Shown: piece after piece, positions 10,851 through 23,325 of the stretch
How positions within the stretch are numbered: position 1 is the first letter of the stretch
How the letters are laid out: every line of letters starts with the position of its first letter
Assembly: GCA_033980235.1 (NCBI GenBank)
Contig: CM067075.1
Location: 31,161,385 to 31,225,384, forward strand
Origin: Diadema setosum
Lineage: Eukaryota; Echinodermata; Echinoidea; Diadematoida; Diadematidae
Direction of reading: 5' to 3'
DNA: 64,000 nucleotides
Notes under the pieces: model-generated
Database searches by the model: none
Told to the model about the DNA's origin: nothing
The model's input: the letters and a program-made list of their open reading frames with translations, nothing else
Position numbers and translations under genes: made by a program

Positions 10851-13198
10851 GCGAAATCACGTGCTTTATAAACACAATTCACAACTGGGCATATCGGCAC
10901 AAGTATTTTATGTGATCATATGACAAATCTCGAAAATGTGTTCGACCACATTATGTTTTCTCCTATAACCATTAACGATAGTTTTCATCTTTTGTCCGAC
11001 GAGCAAAAAGAATGGGTGAAGTTTTCTGCTTGAAAATATGAAGTCCCAGTGAGGGAAACCAATAATCAACACAATATAACTGAATTCGAATAGGCACTAT
11101 TCATCGTTGCATTACACAGATTGGGGTCAAATTTTAATATTTTCAACTTCTTCTTGAAAAAACGTGGTACACTGAAATATTTTCCACCAAATTTGACAGG
11201 TATTCGTTTTTGTGTGATAGAGTATGTATCTGTACAATGGGCATCATTCTCCCTTATGCTTGACCCAGTGAAGAATGGAGGTTGAGGAGAGGGGAAGCCA
11301 AGCCCCAAATTTTCAAATCAAGGAATCTTCCCAAATCTCCAGAAATGAAGTGATAAACTGCGTTTGCGTAATGAGTAAGTTAATCGGGAAATGTAGTTTC
11401 TACTTTTTATGGCAGATCAAGGAGTGAGCCCTGTGGGATCGGTGGATAAATTTGGGACCCATATTTTGCACTCTGAACTTCTTTGAAACACATAGTCACA
11501 TTCGACAGGTATTATTGCTACGGTAATATAATGTAAACCTGTACAAATGGGTACCATGCCCCCCTCCCCCTCCCCACCCCGCACCCCAGGGTATATCAGA
11601 ACCTCTAAATTAGAAAATCTCTCCTTCTCTCCAAATAAATAGATAAATAAGTAAACAATGTAAAACCAGAAAAATCTCTGAGTAAATAAATAAGTGAATG
11701 TACTTTCAAATTTATTTATGACCGATAGAGGGATGGCCGCATTTTGGGCCAATTTTTACATATCTTTTTTTTTTTTTTCTAAATGCACCGTTAAATTTAC
11801 TAGAATTTTTCAACGGTCTTTAGTGATCTTAATATTGTGATATGACATGCACTTGCATACCATTCCCTGGAGTAGAGTTCCTTGTCGGAGGCCTTTAAAG
11901 CGCCCCACGATTCCTGCGTTTTAATAGGTAATCGTCGACTGAATGTGTTGTGGTGAACTTGAAATACTCAGATGAGAGCTAGGCCCCTAAGTCTCTTCTG
12001 ATGTTTAGGGCAATATCACAAGACGCGAAATCACGTGCTTTATAAACACAATTCACAACTGGGCATATCGGCACAAGTATTTTATGTGATCATATGACAA
12101 ATCTCGAAAATGTGTTCGACCACATTATGTTTTCTCCTATAACCATTAACGATAGTTTTCATCTTTTGTCCGACGAGCAAAAAGAATGGGTGAAGTTTTC
12201 TGCTTGAAAATATGAAGTCCCAGTGAGGGAAACCAATAATCAACATAATATAACTGAATTCGAATAGGCACTATTCATCGTTGCATTACACAGATTGGGG
12301 TCAAATTTTAATATTTTCAACTTCTTCTTGAAAAAACGTGGTACACTGAAATATTTTCCACCAAATTTGACAGGTATTCGTTTTTGTGTGATAGAGTATG
12401 TATCTGTACAATGGGCATCATTCTCCCTTATGCTTGACCCAGTGAAGAATGGAGGTTGAGGAGAGGGGAAGCCAAGCCCCAAATTTTCAAATCAAGGAAT
12501 CTTCCCAAATCTCCAGAAATGAAGTGATAAACTGCGTTTGCGTAATGAGTAAGTTAATCGGGAAATGAAGTTTCTACTTTTTATGGCAGATCAAGGAGTG
12601 AGCCCTGTGGGATCGGTGGATAAATTTGGGGCCCATATTTTGCACTCTGAACTTCTTTGAAACACATAGTCACATTCGACAGGTATTATTGTTACGGTAA
12701 TATAATGTAAACCTGTACAAATGGGTACCATGCCCCCCCCCCCCCCTCCCCACCCCGGACCCCAGGGTATATCAGAACCCCTAATTAGAAAATCTCTCCG
12801 CCTCTCCAAATAAATAGATAAATAAGTAAACAATGTAAAACCAGAAATATCTCTGAGTAAATAAATAAGTGAATGTACTTTCAAATTTATTTATGACCGA
12901 TAGAGGGATGGCCGCATTTTGGGCAAATTTTTACATATCTTTTTTTTTTTTTCTAAATGCACCGTTAAATTTACTAGAATTTTTCAACGGTCTTTAGTGA
13001 TCTTAATATTGTGATATGACATGCACTTGCATACCATTCCCTGGAGTAGAGTTCCTTGTCGGAGGCCTTTAAAGCGCCCCACGATTCCTGCGTTTTAATA
13101 GGTAATCGTCGACTGAATGTGTTGTGGTGAACTTGAAATACTCAGATGAGAGCTAGGCCCCTAAGTCTCTTCTGATGTTTAGGGCAATATCACAAGAC
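10851..13198 (+). repeat. Recent 1,174-bp direct tandem duplication
   Basis: 10851-12024 is repeated at 12025-13198 with only scattered differences (for example a C-tract length and single substitutions), so identity looks like about 98-99%. Every breakpoint begins GCGA (10851, 12025, 13199), which suggests microhomology-mediated duplication. The unit has no recognisable gene. Confidence 0.92.
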
Positions 13199-15414
13199 GC
13201 GACTTCACTGTCACAAGCACATTCAAACTTATGGTGATGATGATACATTCTACTAAACCTTCAAACCCGGGTGGTTGGACATAATTTAGGTTGATTCTAC
13301 CATGTTTGTTTCCGAAGTTTTTTGAATTCCAACTAGAAATGTGATATAATCAACAGAATGATTTACGTGCATCATTATCTTACATTATCATGTAAAGGTC
13401 ATTCTGTTTATGCATGGGATTTTCTTTATTAATGTTTGATCTGTAGATTTATGTTACGAATGTAATTTGTGGAAAACTTAATGAATGGAAATTGAAAAAA
13501 AAATGTCTCTTCCGAAGTAATTTGCAACGCTGATATAGTTTGGTATTGGGCGATCTACATCATATTGGCGCCTTCGAAACTGCCCTCTTACATAACAGAA
13601 ACTTCTACTGGGCTCTGCCTGCTGTCTTTTCCTCAGTCCGTCACATTGCGTACGTGATTATTTTGGCTCTATGCCAGCTGGAACATTTCCGTTGAATAGT
13701 GATTGAGACAAAAGTCTAGTCGTGATGTATGAATTCTTCTACGCTATTACCAATGATTTAAGATAATATATATATAAAAATAGAAGACAGAGCGTTCATT
13801 ATTAACATGGTAGTTCGTGCTTGTAACATAATGAATCACACTATTTGCAGTATTCAAAGGCCAATGAAACGTATTTGTGAATATACGAGTCTCTTCCTAT
13901 AGGTAATTATACCTCCCATTTTCCTCTTCTGTCTTTGTTTATACATTATCGTTTATTTGTTCCAGTGAACAATGTATTAGCGAATTAGCGAATGTATTAG
14001 CGAATTTTGTTCGCTTAAGAAAATACAATTACGAAAACAACATTTAAATGGCTTGTAAGACACATTAAAGAGAGGCATCATTTTGCCAACACTATAAAAC
14101 ATGGACAAAATATCTTATAACATCAACATCAATGTTTAAACATTTAACTTGTTGATGTTTTTTATATAATTAATATAAACTGAATACAACAAAAGTTATA
14201 CGGGTGGTTTATTTCCGTTTCTTGAGGGTACAATATTGCCCTTCACAGGGGCGAAATATAAAACGACCTACATAATTTTGATACCCTTGCTTTCAGGCGG
14301 GCAAAATCTATTTCGCACATTATGTATACATACATAATTATGTACCTTCTTCGCTCGCAAATGCAGCTTCGTTTTGTGACCCCTTTATCAGCTTTAATCT
14401 CGTATATTTGATTTCTTACCTTCAATATTGGTGTCACTGATTTCAAACCTTCTACCTAAGCTGTTTATCAGTCGAGAACATTTTTGAACAATCTATTGGT
14501 CAACTCAAACTTCCTGATTCATGCAAAAACTGTAATTTTTTTTTTTGCTTCCGCCTGAAACGGTCTTTTATGATCACATAATAATTCATTTCTTACTTCG
14601 TAATTTGACCCTTATACTTCAAGCATTAACTTTCGTGGTACATACCGGATTACCGTGTGATCTACTCAGGTAGAGGAAAAATTATCACCAGTTTATATCC
14701 CAACAGACCATACATATTGCCACAGCGGTACCGTGTGTTGATCGAACGGGCGTGTGTAAGTCTGCACTGATACACACTTGCGCCAAAGAAATTGCTCACT
14801 GTACAGGTATGGCATGCAAGGAAGGTTCCACCCCTGATGCCAAAGCAGCCGCGTAGCGTTGCTGGGGGAACAGACATTATTTTGGGTGACCCAGATTCTG
14901 TTTACGCAAGATTGATTCTCAGTGTATGTTATGCTCATTAATATCCATAAGCAGCCGACCGATCGACTGAACGATCATGAATAATACCCTTATATATTTA
15001 CAATGCATGTGTGTGGTTGTGTGTCTCACTGAAGATTTCACACTCATGACTCTCGAGCACAAAAGATCATGAGTTGATCATTATATAGCATTCCACTTGA
15101 GTTTTGAGAGACAGTAGTTCAGTGGCACATGAGTGTAATATGCATTGGGCCAAAGACCTACTTGGAAATGGTCCAAAGACGTCGTACCAGATTTGTCCTA
15201 CATTTCATTTCATTTCATTTCATTGTTTCTGTATGGTACAAATAATCAACTATGATCACTTTCAAAAATATACACATGGTTCATAATAATTCATGTAATT
15301 CAAAGGTAACAATTCAGTGTGACAGAGAACGGAGACATAATAAACCTGAGAAAAAAAGTCAAGGTATCATACAGGAAGATCACCAGTAAGCCGAGCTTAA
15401 TATTGGGGTCTCAT

Positions 15415-15463
<49 letters not shown>

Positions 15464-16520
15464 TAATCAGTTGTAACAAAATACCGACTTACTTAACTAC
15501 AACAAAAACAAACTATTTCACACAACAACACATACACGGTCATGTACACAGGTGACCCCCGAAAATATACCACTTTCCCGAAAAATCGGGAACTCGCATG
15601 CGGTATGGATGTCGGCAGTCGGCGATCGTGATGAGATCAAAGCACGAAAGCATGTCTTAAATGTTACTGTGACGCTTTTGATAGAAACAGGTGTTTGAAT
15701 TGATTTAGCTAAACAAGTTCTTGGATTTATTAAATGAATATTGTAGGGTTGGAGTGGATTTGTTTGAGAGTTAAAATATTCATAAAATAAGAAGGTACTG
15801 TAGCGAAACATGTAAGTAGCAGTGTGTAAGAAATTAATGTCGTCAACTTTCAAAATTTTTAATGCCTTTGAAATACATGTATTGGGTCTGTGTGAGCTCT
15901 ATAATCAGTCCTAGCACGGATTCGCATGGCTTTCTTTTGGAGCAAAAAGTATTGAATTTGTACGACTGTATAGAGTTGCCCAGACAATGTTGCAATAAGA
16001 ATTATCGGACAAAACGAGTGAGTTATACAATACAAAAAGAGTTTCCACCGGAAGATAATACGTAATTTACGTAGAACACAAATGCTGCGTGCAATGGGAT
16101 TAGATATATGTCTGACATGATCAGACCAATTTCAATTTTTATCTATATCGATACCCCAAAATTGTAAACATGACTTTTGTTCAATTACAATATCATCTAT
16201 GAATAACACATTATTTTCTGGCGAGATTACCATTTTGTGCAAGATTACCAGGATCATCAATTTCAGAGTTGCTGAGCTGAGAGACACGTGCTAGGAACAG
16301 CGTACATAACGTGTTATTGATATATATATAATCTTGACTATATCAACCTAGATTGAGAAAACTAAAGTTGTACGCTAGCCTAGGTGGCTTTCCGCTTATG
16401 CCTAATAAAGTTATAAATAGGCCTAATATATATAGATAGAGATGGAATGACAGTAACGTTAGACAGTCATGTGTGTCACCACACGAAAATCAGTTCATGG
16501 GACGTATGTATCTCCTTCTA
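13199..16520. other. Intergenic, no supported gene
   Basis: A - strand stretch at 14,662-14,938 stays open in two frames with several Cys codons, but it lacks a recognisable domain and its splice framing is ambiguous. The rest is AT-rich, with the LINE tail at 15,203-15,540. Confidence 0.5.
15203..15540 (-). mobile_element. LINE 3'-end fragment, sister of 8,966-9,215
   Basis: It has the same (ATGAA)n end and body as the 9-kb copy, here interrupted by a (CA)n tract (15416-15461). After it, CTTACTTAACTACAACAAAA matches 9,235. Confidence 0.55.
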
Positions 16521-16625
16521 CAGTGGCGGATCCAGGGGGGGGGGGCAGCGGACGCGCACCCCTCTTTATTTATTTTTACTTAAAAAGGAAAAAAATGGGG
16601 GAGGGGGCGCATGCGCGTGGCTTTT
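16521..16625 (+). mobile_element. CAGTGGCGGATCC-family MITE, right end lost
   Basis: It starts CAGTGGCGGATCCAGG, has a G-tract and the A-rich GGGGGAGGGGGCGC interior of the family, then loses homology. No right terminus was found. Confidence 0.55.
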
Positions 16626-16743
16626 ATAGTATCAGCGAGACCAGTGACCAAAATGCAGGGTTTTAAACTAAAAATTCATAGCCATTCTATTAGCCAAAAT
16701 ACCATGATATCATGTTTTATATTATATTATATACTTATAAATC

Positions 16744-16856
<113 letters not shown>

Positions 16857-17311
16857 GTATAAATTGAAAAAAAACAATTGGTTTCTTTAGTTCAATATCT
16901 TTTTATCCAACGAACATAGGCCTACATCCAAGGTAAGAACTTTCTACTACAAAATGCACTGCTTGAAAAATAAAATTCTTTCATAAACTTTACATACTAT
17001 CTTGCGTCATTATGCAAATTGTGTGTCTGCTTGCATAGATGTAAAATCAAATTTTGCATGACTTTGTTCCACGTTTTCCATACAATGTTTTCTACTAATT
17101 TAGACTTGGGATGCATATAATTATCTTCGGTTTTTTTGTTTTTGTTTTTTGCATATTCGTTTGCACAAATAAATTCTGCAAACTAGGGCTTCCTTGTATA
17201 TAGATACAGTGTCTCTTTGGATGAAAAAGTTCCAATAATTGCCCTAAGGAACATCTGTGCCAATTGGAACATTACTTGTGTTAAAATTGAACGAACGTAC
17301 CAAGCCTACCG

Positions 17312-17318
17312 TATAAAA
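17312..17318 (+). promoter_or_regulatory. Candidate TATA box for the HYR-CCP gene
   Basis: TATAAAA in the context gtataaaaagg lies about 290 bp before the first ATG. A start about 30 bp downstream would give a 5' UTR of roughly 260 nt. Upstream ATGs in that stretch make the assignment uncertain, and a leader intron or another start site is possible. Confidence 0.35.
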
Positions 17319-17599
17319 AGGCATTGTACAATGCCAACCACACTTCTTCATTGAGCATTGAGCATCCAATCATTGTGACGGGGTTTATTGACATAGACCA
17401 CTGTGGAGCGCCCAATGTTCACGTGATTGTTATACAGACTTCAATGTACGTTTGTATCCTCACAACGTTCACATCGCACTACTGGGGAAACGCATTGCAT
17501 GGGATCTAAACCAATTCTGCTATTTTAACGCAGAGTGACAGCAACTCTTTAGTCAAGTCCAGTGTTCTCAAGACGGTGCGACCAGAGACTTTTTCTTTG

Positions 17600-17681
17600 A
17601 TGACGCCAAAGTCGAGGAAGACGATGCTTTCCACAATCGGAAGGTATTGGGTACTTGTCGTTTCTGTGCTTCATAGTGCTG
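17600..17681 (+). CDS. Exon 1: signal peptide
   Basis: Two in-frame ATGs occur, at 17600 and 17624. The second has A at -3 and is the better start context; the first has T at -3. From 17624 the exon encodes [19 protein letters not shown], a hydrophobic signal sequence with likely cleavage after the last Ala. The exon ends in phase 1 at a perfect donor (G then gtaagt). An in-frame stop at 17507 bounds the frame upstream. The split codon G|AC gives Asp with exon 2. Confidence 0.75.
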
Positions 17682-20600
17682 GTAAGTACGTAGTGAATTT
17701 CGGTGGCTTTTTTGTTTTTGCGCGATTTGCGCATCAAAGGAGGTGGGGAATACCCAGAAGACATTTTGTTTGTTAATCTATTTTTGCAGTTTCAACGTCC
17801 GTTAGCTTTGGCTGACATCTACGCAATAAAAATGACATCTATTACTTTTCGAAAAACCTAATGTGACAGAGAATTCTTAACGACTAGAAGCTTGATAATC
17901 GGTATCATCAACATTTCTATATCTCTGCGCCTAAATCATCTGCCTATTGCCAGATTTGAAGAAAAAAAATACTGGAATCAAAGTAGCCAGATTTTATAGT
18001 TTCGCTTAAAAACGGAACCCTTAAGCTTCAGAACCTGTTTACCGTCCAATTACAAATAAACATTCTACTCAGTCCTTTGCAAATGGTTCCAAAACCGCTT
18101 TGTCACTAAACAAAGCTTTGCTTTAGAGAAGAGGCGGTTTAATACTGCAAGATTAAGATTAAGTACACCATGATTATCTTCTTTTCAGGAATAGTTTGTC
18201 AAACATATATCTGGATTCAGCGAATACATAAAAAGTGATGAAACACAAGTGAAAGTACGATGAAAATTGGACAATCCATTCACAGTGATGAACTTTGACG
18301 TTTTGATCAATATTTCGTGTCCTCGTTCTTTCAAGATGTTAACTCTACAGAAATTCGTGCGTTTTGTAGTAAAGCGATATGAAGATAATCATGATATCAA
18401 ATATATTCTGCGATATGGAAACAGCCCTGGTCATGTAGAAAGCACGTATAATAATGTCTGTTTAAACATTAAAAACAGAATATTTTTGAAAATGATATTT
18501 CACGTAAAGATCTATTGTATTTGACCTTGAGGAATTTGCCCAAAATGTAAAGGGGTAATCTACATCTCTCTATCTCTTTTGATGAGATTTTTGATGAGAA
18601 ATGTACAGCGTATATTGACGGACAGGGAAAGGGGAAACACGAAAATGTAATTCATTTCATATCCTTCGAAGCTGAGTTGCAGAGGATTAAAAGTGAAATA
18701 AAGGGATTGGCAATCGAAAAACCGAAGAAATATACAGGGAGGTTGGCATAGGTTGGCATATGCTGGATGTCGTGATAAGTTGCTGGACAAACAAATGTTA
18801 TCACAACCACGTCAAGACAGCCAAATGATTAAAATGTAATTTTCTATGCCAAACAGCCTCTTTTGTTTGTGTTTATGAATATAACGTGGCAACGGCGAAT
18901 GTATAAATGCAGTAATATTATGCTGCCATGTTTAAGCCTACGCTAAGTTAAGGCAAAACGGTCGATGTGGAAATTTTTGTTAGAACTAATTGTTTTATGT
19001 CAAAAATATAGTTACTTTATTGTGTATGAGGACACGTCGTGGCAGAAACGCAACAATATCGTAAGATGATCTAGTGTGAAAATTTATTGGTGGAAATAAA
19101 ATAATGACCTGTCACCGCAGAAAGTCATACTGATAACACTAAACGCGATGAGGAAACTTAGGTTTCAGAAGGATTTATCCAAGTGATCAAACACCATCAA
19201 CACTAAACCGAGACAGCAGACATTTATCACTTCATCATTTCACCCTTATAACTTGCATGTGGATGTAAGACTGCCAGTTATACTTTCAAGCTTTACCCGA
19301 AGACATTTCACTTTACTTTGGTATAATAGGTTTGACTTACTATGTTTTTCTTTGTTTGGAAATCACAAAATTTATCTCGTTATAGCAGTTACTTCGTAAC
19401 AACTGGGGCCCGTTTCATAAAACTTGTCATAGATGTGAAAAGCTACTGAAATCCTTCCATCTGATTGGCTGAGAGCAAATTTTTATTTTTATGAAACGGG
19501 CCCCTGATCTCGCTATGGAGTAGCGTTTCCTCGTGATAACCAATATCTCGTTATAGCAATGTTTGTTATATCGAGTTACCCCTGTATAATATGTTATCAG
19601 TATAGATCGAAAGTGGGCCCCAACACTACAGCCCCGTATGCCGTAGCGCCTCTATAACACCTACTAACACGTACACAAATGCACAAATCCACAGGGCCGC
19701 AAAGACTCATGAATTCCCAAGAGGGCGGGATCTGCTGGGCCCCATTTCATAAAAGATGTTAGGATGTCAACTCTTGCTGGAATGACAACTTCCCATAGCA
19801 ACAGCCAATCAGGAAGCTGCATTCTTGTTGTTGTCATGACAATTGACATTCCAGCAAGAGTTGTTATCATATCAACTTTTCATGAAACGGGGCCCTGATC
19901 AGAAGACGGTCAGAAGAAACAAACAGGGTGAATGGCATTGTAATATTGAGTGAGGAAGTTTTGCCTCAGTCTTCAAGAAGAAAAATGATTTAAACAAGAA
20001 AGGCGGATATCATTGACCCTTTGATCCCCCTCATCCGCAGCCGGATAGTTAATAACACCAAAACACATGTTGTTGTTTTTTTCTCAATTATATTTCAGTT
20101 ATTTATCCTTGAATATAGCCAAAAAATGTCCCAAGAAATAATCAGTTGTGATTCTGAGCTGCATCAGGAGCTTGGGAATGTGCTCACTTTAAAAATACAT
20201 ATTTACCAAACTTACAAAAAATGTAACTCACTTTCCTTCAATGCATCTGAAGATTCAAACGGTTATGACTTTAGAAAAAAAATACTGTATATGAAGGTGC
20301 CACCTTTGGATAATAATAATTGGATAGAGATATTCACGACTCTCGGACATTTCTTATAGATAATCGTACTGAAAAGGAGAGCACTATTTACAAAAGTAAA
20401 TTGTGTCTTTCGGACACAACATCTCGACGGAAGAATTTCATGAATTTGAATAACAAAGCAGTACCCGCTTCATTCTATAAGGATTAGAACCAACACTTGC
20501 TGTCGGGCGAAAGCTCGGTGGTCTAGTGGAGATGACGCCTGTCCGGTGATCAGGAGGTCGTAGGTTCGAATCCTGCTCGAGTATGTACGCCCATGATTTT

Positions 20601-22362
20601 TTATCATGGCTACTACTAAAACACTGATCAATTCAGTGCTTATTTACGTCGATGTAGGGCAATTTGTCAATCAGTTGCAATGAAAACATCTCGACGGAAG
20701 AATTTCATGAATTTGAATAACAAAGCAGTACCCGCTGCATGCTATAAGGATTAGAACCAACACTTGCTGTCGGGCGAAAGCTCGGTGGTCTAGTGGAGAT
20801 GACGCCTGTCCGGTGATCATGAGGTCGTAGGTTCGAATCCTGCTCGAGTATGTACGCCAATGATTTTTTATCATGGCTACTACTAAAACACTGATCAATT
20901 CAGTGCTTATTTACGTCGATGTAGGGCAATTTGTCAATCAGTTGCAATAAATTGTGTCTATAGTTTCTTTTTCTTTGCAAAGTAGGAATCACAACTCCAA
21001 TATACCTCATACAAGCTAGTTGGTTTAGCCAGGTTTATAACCATTTAACTTTTACATCGAGACTGACATGGCATCAGAGAGTGTATGAGTGGCTCTCCAA
21101 CCTCATACAAGCTGGTTGGTCATATTGACTTGAATACTGGCTTCTTTACCAGTGCGAAGATGTATGTCCTGATTACACCACCTTTCCAGAGGATAATCAT
21201 AATAATGTACGTATATAGCTTGGACAGCCTAAATCATTCTTTAAAATGGCCTACCGTCAACCACACCCTATCACTTTGTCGTACTATGCACATGAAGCAC
21301 ATGCCACTTCCCGCCACCTTTCTACTACATTGAAGCAGTAGATAGGTGCCACCTCGGGTCTGGCAGACAGAACATTTTATATTCACGCCGAAATTAAGGA
21401 GGTCAAACATGGTGTTCAAATATTGCATCTTAGGTCTGCTGTAAACAATTCACCAGGACTCCCCGGTCTGTTAATTTTAATTCCAAGCAATTACACATTG
21501 TCAAAATTTTCCTCTATTGTTACAGTGATGATTCAGTTTTCCCAAACACTGATTTCCCACGTTATACATGTATTTAATGCTAATGACAAAGACAGGTACT
21601 CAAGACATGTGAACGAAGCATTTTGCATTGAAACCAAATAAATACCCAACTCTGGACCCAATTGAAGAGCAGATAGGTTGGATCGCATTGTCCAGCATTC
21701 ACGTATAGAATTTGGATTTTGAATCATACAGTTTTGTAATTTACTCCAGAGACATGTCAGATGACAGTTCTCGATGTATATTTTGCGTCACTTAGCATCA
21801 CTCCTCTAGGTCATTAGAAGGCAAAACGATGGGAGTAACTCAATTCTAGTGAAAATCCACCAATTACATAGAGTTCATTGAATTGATAATGTACTAAGGT
21901 TTTCCGCCCAATTTCATAAACTCATTCATGATTATGCGCTCAAATTCAAACGAGTCCCTACCAGGGGTCCCTACACCCTACACTCGTATTGTTCATTTTC
22001 ATTCATTGAGCATTCGATTTCGTTTCATATCATTCCTTTTAAAGTGTATTTCATTCAGTTTAGAAACAAATTCATTCAATTTCATGCCAGCTGGACAGAC
22101 GATCAATTCCGTCCCAAATATAATTTCAACTTATCAATATATATATATATATAAATGTTCGTCTTGGAATTTTCCACGTGTTGAACTTTGAATATTATTA
22201 TAAGACTAGTAGAAGGAGTTTCCAATTTGCCATTTATAATTCCAACAATTTTTTGATTAACAAAATTTCGGCTCTGCCTTCGTCAGTGTATACAGTGATA
22301 AGTCTATTCATAGTTAATAAAAACCTTGTTAGAAATACAAATGGCTTACTCGAGACTCCTAC

Positions 22363-22447
<85 letters not shown>

Positions 22448-23273
22448 TGTGTGTGTGTGTGAAGGGTGTGTTTTCTGTTGCTAAACCCCTGGGCCGTCGC
22501 ATGTTAGTAGTGTGTATGGGGAGAATAAGGAAGAGGCCGTTGACGTAGCTTTTGAATCCTCACAATTTGGTTTTACTTCTCGAGCTTTCGGGCCCTGCCC
22601 TTTATCAAGACTGAGGACAAATCGGACAAATACATAACATGAATATTATAAACAAGCAAAAAATAATGATGATCAAGACAAAAGTGAAAATAATAACGAC
22701 AATGACAGAGGCAGAGATAGCAGAAAATAACAACACTAATAGGAGTGTATATATGCGTCAATCTTACATACACATACAATCACAAACATGTATAACTAAA
22801 CAAATGTTTTTTGTGCCTATGTTCAGTTTATTTATACATACACTCCTCAATTTAATTACTACTATGATCTTTATTAATTGTCGTTATTGTTTATATGTTT
22901 GCCTGTCTTCACATGTGTGTGCAGACTTGCAAGTGTGTATCTATATGTACATGTGTGTGCGCAGATGTTTAGTTATACATGTTTGTACGTTTATATGTAT
23001 GCTTGTTTGTGATTATATGTATGTATGTTATATTATGTAAGATTGACGCATATATACACTCCTATAAGTGTTATTTTCTGCTATCTCTGACTCTATCATT
23101 GTCGTTATTATTTTCGCTATTGTCTTGATCATCATTATTATTTTTTTTTTGTATATAATATCCATGTTATGTATTTGTCCTCAGTCTTGATAAAGGACAG
23201 GGCCCGAAAGCTCGAGAAGTAAAACCAAATTGTAAGGATTCAAAAGCTACGTCTACCGCGTCTTCTTTATTCT

Positions 23274-23325
<52 letters not shown>

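Noticed and set aside
11066..11308. Identical 80-aa ORFs at 11066 and 12240
   Set aside because: They are duplicate copies of non-coding DNA in the 1,174-bp tandem duplication; identity reflects recency, not selection.
14662..14938. Cys-containing - strand ORFs resembling an extracellular exon
   Set aside because: Cysteine spacing fits no module I know, and frame and splice sites are ambiguous.
20021..20359. 112-codon + strand ORF in intron 1
   Set aside because: No domain, no splice framing compatible with the host gene phases, AT-driven composition.
20519..20580. Possible functional tRNA gene in the 20.4-kb repeat
   Set aside because: Pol III boxes are perfect, but the anticodon and acceptor arms are poor and the unit is a retrotransposed SINE with target duplications.
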